A stretch of 64,000 nucleotides of DNA from Nodularia sp. LEGE 06071 (GTDB lineage Bacteria; Cyanobacteriota; Cyanobacteriia; Cyanobacteriales; Nostocaceae). Positions 60,910 to 64,000 of the stretch are shown here, piece after piece. Every line of letters starts with the position of its first letter. Within the stretch, counting starts at the first letter, position 1. Under the pieces are notes generated by a model. The model was not told the origin of the DNA. It saw only the letters and a program-made list of their open reading frames with translations, and did no database searches. Made by a program: the position numbers and the translations under genes. Where the stretch lies: assembly GCF_015207755.1 (NCBI RefSeq), contig NZ_JADEWH010000004.1:124001-188000 (forward strand), given 5' to 3'.

Positions 60910-61869
60910 TTACCAATTCCACATCACGGCATTTTCATCGAGATGGTCGGTAACAATCCGCCCAATACTATCGATTTCTACGAGTTCGTTGTGATCAAGT
61001 TGAACATCAGCCGCTTTGGCGTTGTCTTGTGCTTGTTCGGGATAACGCGCCCCGGCAATCGCATTTGTTTGGGGTTGGGCGATTAACCAAGCTAATGCTA
61101 ACTGCGCCAAGCTACAATGATGACGCGCTGCTATGGGACGCAGTTTTTCTAAAGCTTGTTGGGCGCGTTGAAAGTTTTCGCCTTGAAATAATTTATTCTT
61201 AGCCCGGTTATCTGTTGGGTCAAATTGATGACCTGCTTCAAATTTTCCGGTTAACAATCCTTGGGCTAAGGGTGAATAAGCCAAGATGGAAATATTATTT
61301 TCTATACAATAGGGCATGGCATCTTTTTCTACCTGCCGCCAAAATAAAGAATACGGGGGTTGTAAACTATCAATACGTCCATACTGTGCGGCTTCTGCCA
61401 ATTGGGCGCGGTTAAAATTAGACACCCCGATTGACCGGATTTTTCCTTGTTCTTTGAGTTGATTCAAAGCCCCCATAGTTTCCTCAATGGGGACTATTTC
61501 CGAATTGAAAGCCCCGGAAGGCCAATGTATTTGGTAAAGGTCTATGTAGTCAGTTTTGAGATTTTTTAAGGAGCGATCGCACGCTTCCATAACTAAATCA
61601 TGCTTGAGATGGTTGGCGAAAACTTTCGAGGCGTACTCGACGCGATCGCGGACATCAGATAAAGCTGCGGCGATAATTTGCTCAGAATGTCCTTGACCAT
61701 AGACTTCCGCAGTATCAATTGTGGTCATCCCAGCTTCAACGGCGGCGCGGATAGTTTTAATTGAGTCCCCATCCTCTATTCCCGTCCACATGGCTTTACC
61801 AGCTTGCCAAGTCCCCATGAGGATGGGTGTAATGTGGATATCTGATGTGCCTAGTCTGCGCTTTTCCAT
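60910..61869 (-). CDS. Aldo/keto reductase
   Basis: This TIM-barrel NADPH-dependent oxidoreductase has the catalytic tetrad: Asp in TIDTAEVYG, Tyr of VYGQGHSE, Lys in ASKVF and His in YQIHWP. SIGVSNF follows, and the cofactor-binding AGARYPEQAQDNAKA is near the C-terminus. The 319 residues match the YajO/Tas-like general AKR class. Its physiological carbonyl substrate is unknown. It is upstream of leuB on the same strand with a 147-base gap. Confidence 0.9.
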   Translation of the reverse strand: MEKRRLGTSDIHITPILMGTWQAGKAMWTGIEDGDSIKTIRAAVEAGMTTIDTAEVYGQGHSEQIIAAALSDVRDRVEYASKVFANHLKHDLVMEACDRSLKNLKTDYIDLYQIHWPSGAFNSEIVPIEETMGALNQLKEQGKIRSIGVSNFNRAQLAEAAQYGRIDSLQPPYSLFWRQVEKDAMPYCIENNISILAYSPLAQGLLTGKFEAGHQFDPTDNRAKNKLFQGENFQRAQQALEKLRPIAARHHCSLAQLALAWLIAQPQTNAIAGARYPEQAQDNAKAADVQLDHNELVEIDSIGRIVTDHLDENAVMWNW

Positions 61870-62554
61870 AATGCTTCCCTGATGAATATCTCCGAATATT
61901 TGATAATTTAACGGTTTTAGCTGGAAATTAAATCTGAGTCACGATAGATACTATGGAATAGTTAAGACATTAGTCCGTAACCCACTATTATCCTTAAGTT
62001 TCTGGTGGGTTACGCTGCGCTTTAGCGAAGCCATGCCCCTTGGGCTATACCCACCCTACTGGAATGACGGAGTACAAGCTCTGTCTAGGTCTTCTCCCTT
62101 GCTCCCCGCTCCCCTGCTTCTTTTGACACTCAACAAACAACAGAAATTCACCGAATTGTGGCTGAAAAGTCGGAGCAAATTTTTTTTAAATCTGTGAAAA
62201 TGCTGCAAATGCAGGTAATGTCAGCAATCCACCCTCGTGTAACTATCAAAACAAATCCTCTAATGTCGCAATATCTGCCGAAATCGTAGTTATTGCTACA
62301 TACACTTACAAAAACCGCAGATACTATTAGAAAATTCTTACCCCTAGAGTAAGGTAAAACAAAAATATTGGTTTGTCCTTATCTCCTACAGCAAGCCATT
62401 GATTACAACCCATTAACAGTTAAATAATTGTGCTGTTTTAGTTAGTACACAAAATCACGAATACTGGGGGGATAAAAAATTATCCCACAAGGCTGAGGCA
62501 GGTATTGACAAAATTCTGCCACTATGCAAATAAGCGAAACTTAAGGAGTTTGCC
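61870..62554. other. Long divergent intergenic region with a palindromic repeat
   Basis: It contains the 37-bp palindromic repeat copy 2 (61977-62013), a following GCGCTTTAGCGAAGCCATGC short repeat, and C-rich heptamers near 62100-62115. The 440 bases after that are AT-rich; a ribosome site AAGGAG stands seven bases before the ATG at 62555. No RNA gene is recognised. Confidence 0.55.
61977..62013. repeat. 37-bp palindromic dispersed repeat, copy 2
   Basis: Ends GTAACCCAC and GTGGGTTAC enclose TATTATCCTTAAGTTTCTG. Its reverse complement equals the copy at 49147-49183 except at one base. Confidence 0.8.
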
Positions 62555-62815
62555 ATGCAACGTCAAATGTGCTGGTTATCTAAGTCTGGCAGCGATGGAG
62601 AGAAAATATTACATCTGCAAGCCTCGCCTAATCAACCTTGGCGACCCTACACAGCTTTTCCCCAATTTGCAGTACCTGATTATCAAATTCCTGGTGGTTC
62701 TAAAGGTTGGGCAACTTATCAAAAACTTCTCAAAGCTGGCTGGACTTTAGTACATAGCGCACGGGCAAATGAGTTTAGCACCAGCAGCTATGCAGAATCA
62801 AGGCTGCAAAATTAA
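62555..62815 (+). CDS. Small conserved-looking hypothetical protein
   Basis: This 86-residue product has a good ribosome site (AAGGAG, seven bases before the ATG). The sequence contains QPWRPYTAFPQFAVPDYQIP and GWATYQKLLKAGWTLV, which look like a small alpha/beta protein. I do not recognise a family. An alternative frame starting at 62505 has no such site and is rejected. It is convergent with the gamma-glutamyltransferase gene, which ends 10 bases away. Confidence 0.65.
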   Translation: MQRQMCWLSKSGSDGEKILHLQASPNQPWRPYTAFPQFAVPDYQIPGGSKGWATYQKLLKAGWTLVHSARANEFSTSSYAESRLQN

Positions 62816-62825
62816 TAGACATCTG

Positions 62826-64000
62826 TTAGAAACCACGGGGAAAACCTTGTCCACGAGGGTCAGCTGCTGCTTCTAAATCTCCATCTGCGGTAACAGCGAT
62901 CGCGTTAGCATTACCCCAAGAGTTACTTTCGTTGATCTGGTGTCCGCGACGGCGTAACTCTTGCAGGGTGAGAGTATCTAAACCCCAACGTTCCACACGT
63001 AACTGATCGGGTAACCACTGGTGATGTATGCGCGGGACTGAAACTGCTGCACCTACATCCATTTGGTATTCCAGTACATTCAGGATAATTTGCAATACCT
63101 GAGTGATGATGGTGCTACCACCAGGACTACCCACCGCCATGCGGAGACGGCCATTCTCGGTGATAATTGTGGGAGTCATGCTAGATAAGGGAGTTTTGCG
63201 AGGTGCGATCTCATTAGCTTCATTTCCCACCAAACCAAAAGCATTAGGGACTCCCGGTGCGGCGGCAAAATCATCCATCTCGTTGTTGAGGACGATACCA
63301 GTCCCCGGTGTGGCAACACCTGCACCAAAGCCGAGATTAATGGTAAAAGTCAGACTGACGGCGTTATGTTGCTCATCGACTACGGTGAGATGGCTGGTTT
63401 CAGTGGATTCACTCTTAACTAGGGAATTTAAATTAACTGGCTTGACTTGACTTGCAGGTTTCGCCGTTGACATATCAATTTCTTGACGGCGTTTTTTGGC
63501 GTAATCCGGGCTGATCAGTTGTTCTACAGGGACTTTGATAAAATCGGGATCACCTAAATATTCTGAACGGTCAGCATAAGCAATTTTCATGGTTTCTACC
63601 ATTAAATGCAAAGCATCAGGGTGATGCCATCCTAAAGATTGCAAGTCAGTCTCACCGATGATGTTTAACATCTGCAATAAATGTACTCCTCCCGATGACG
63701 GTGGTGGCATTGAGCAGATTGTAGCTTGACGGAAATTTCCACAAACAGGAGTCCGCCAAATTGGTTTGTAGGCTTTGAGGTCTTCTAGAGTGATTAAGCC
63801 GCCGTTTTTTGCCATGTCAGAGGCGATCGCCCAGGCAATATTTCCGGTATAAAAACTGTGGGGACTGCGGGCAATATCCGTTAAAGTCCGTGCCAAATCA
63901 CGCTGTATCAGCCTTTCACCTGGTTGATAAAAATCCCCGTTACGAGTGAAAATCTCCCGCATTCCTGGATTATCCAGCACTGTCTGGAGGCGTGTTTGCT
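62826..64000 (-). CDS. ggt: Gamma-glutamyltransferase, N-terminus outside window
   Basis: This enzyme hydrolyses or transfers the gamma-glutamyl group of glutathione in the periplasm. It is made as a proenzyme that self-cleaves before a Thr. That site is seen as ESTETSHLTVVD, with the nucleophile Thr in place; the usual second Thr is Ser. The substrate-binding GSPGGSTIITQV and the large-subunit motif PPPSSGGVHLLQML are present. The frame continues to the window edge, so at least 150 N-terminal residues, including any signal peptide, are missing from view. Confidence 0.92.
   Translation of the reverse strand, partial: QTRLQTVLDNPGMREIFTRNGDFYQPGERLIQRDLARTLTDIARSPHSFYTGNIAWAIASDMAKNGGLITLEDLKAYKPIWRTPVCGNFRQATICSMPPPSSGGVHLLQMLNIIGETDLQSLGWHHPDALHLMVETMKIAYADRSEYLGDPDFIKVPVEQLISPDYAKKRRQEIDMSTAKPASQVKPVNLNSLVKSESTETSHLTVVDEQHNAVSLTFTINLGFGAGVATPGTGIVLNNEMDDFAAAPGVPNAFGLVGNEANEIAPRKTPLSSMTPTIITENGRLRMAVGSPGGSTIITQVLQIILNVLEYQMDVGAAVSVPRIHHQWLPDQLRVERWGLDTLTLQELRRRGHQINESNSWGNANAIAVTADGDLEAAADPRGQGFPRGF

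Noticed and set aside
62505-62750. Alternative frame upstream of and overlapping the small gene at 62555
   Set aside because: No ribosome site, and the overlapping frame at 62555 has a good one and a more protein-like sequence.

Overview
The window looks like chromosomal DNA of a filamentous, probably heterocyst-forming cyanobacterium (Nostocales type). It carries plastocyanin (petE), cytochrome c-550 (psbV), the ferredoxin-thioredoxin reductase catalytic chain (ftrC), a BicA-type bicarbonate transporter and an AMIN-domain TonB receptor. GCGATCGC (HIP1) octamers recur throughout. The intergenic DNA is crowded with heptameric repeats and small palindromes of the kind known from Nostoc and Anabaena. 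No rRNA or tRNA gene and no transposase gene was recognised.

Layout. 1-5.3 kb: a CheR-PAS methyltransferase, a hybrid histidine-kinase-like protein whose catalytic motifs look destroyed, and a DUF58 protein. 5.4-6.2 kb: ftrC and an overlapping DUF309 gene. 6.6-10.6 kb: an LPS-transport locus (LptA-like, LptB, LptF/G permease) followed by an anchored low-complexity protein. 10.7-19.7 kb: carotenoid oxygenase, era, a degenerate dihydroorotase, a two-domain histidine phosphatase, a small exported protein, a DMT transporter and an AI-2E family permease. 19.9-28.9 kb: a PyrF-PyrE fusion, a Tat-exported molybdoenzyme with a cytochrome b, a complete TRAP transporter, glucokinase and a second histidine phosphatase. 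29.5-34.3 kb: a methyltransferase, a SelD-associated type FAD oxidoreductase and two pentapeptide-repeat paralogues.

34.9-42.4 kb is the most coherent functional block. It runs bicA, a CPA2 cation/proton antiporter and a seven-gene Mrp-type antiporter operon (C, D, E, F, G, A-like, B), all on the plus strand. BicA imports HCO3- with Na+, so the antiporters plausibly extrude the Na+ that enters. 42.8-47.9 kb is an iron/siderophore cassette: an AraC/PchR regulator, an AMIN-TonB receptor and a FecB-like binding protein.

48.4-56.6 kb contains petE, psbV and a sugar ABC importer whose binding-protein gene is separated from its two permease genes. The gap holds an orphan CRISPR array (21 repeats, 20 spacers, no cas genes in the window), a Uma2 nuclease-like gene and a RelE/ParE toxin-antitoxin pair. 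56.7-64 kb is mainly housekeeping: accD, prepilin peptidase, leuB, an aldo/keto reductase and a gamma-glutamyltransferase cut by the window edge.

The less ordinary signals are the pseudo-kinase, the pseudo-dihydroorotase, the internal block of variant CRISPR repeats, the split sugar operon, two MITE-like repeat families, and a heptamer repeat that forms the sequence directly upstream of two unrelated start codons. All functions come from reading sequence motifs; no database search was possible.
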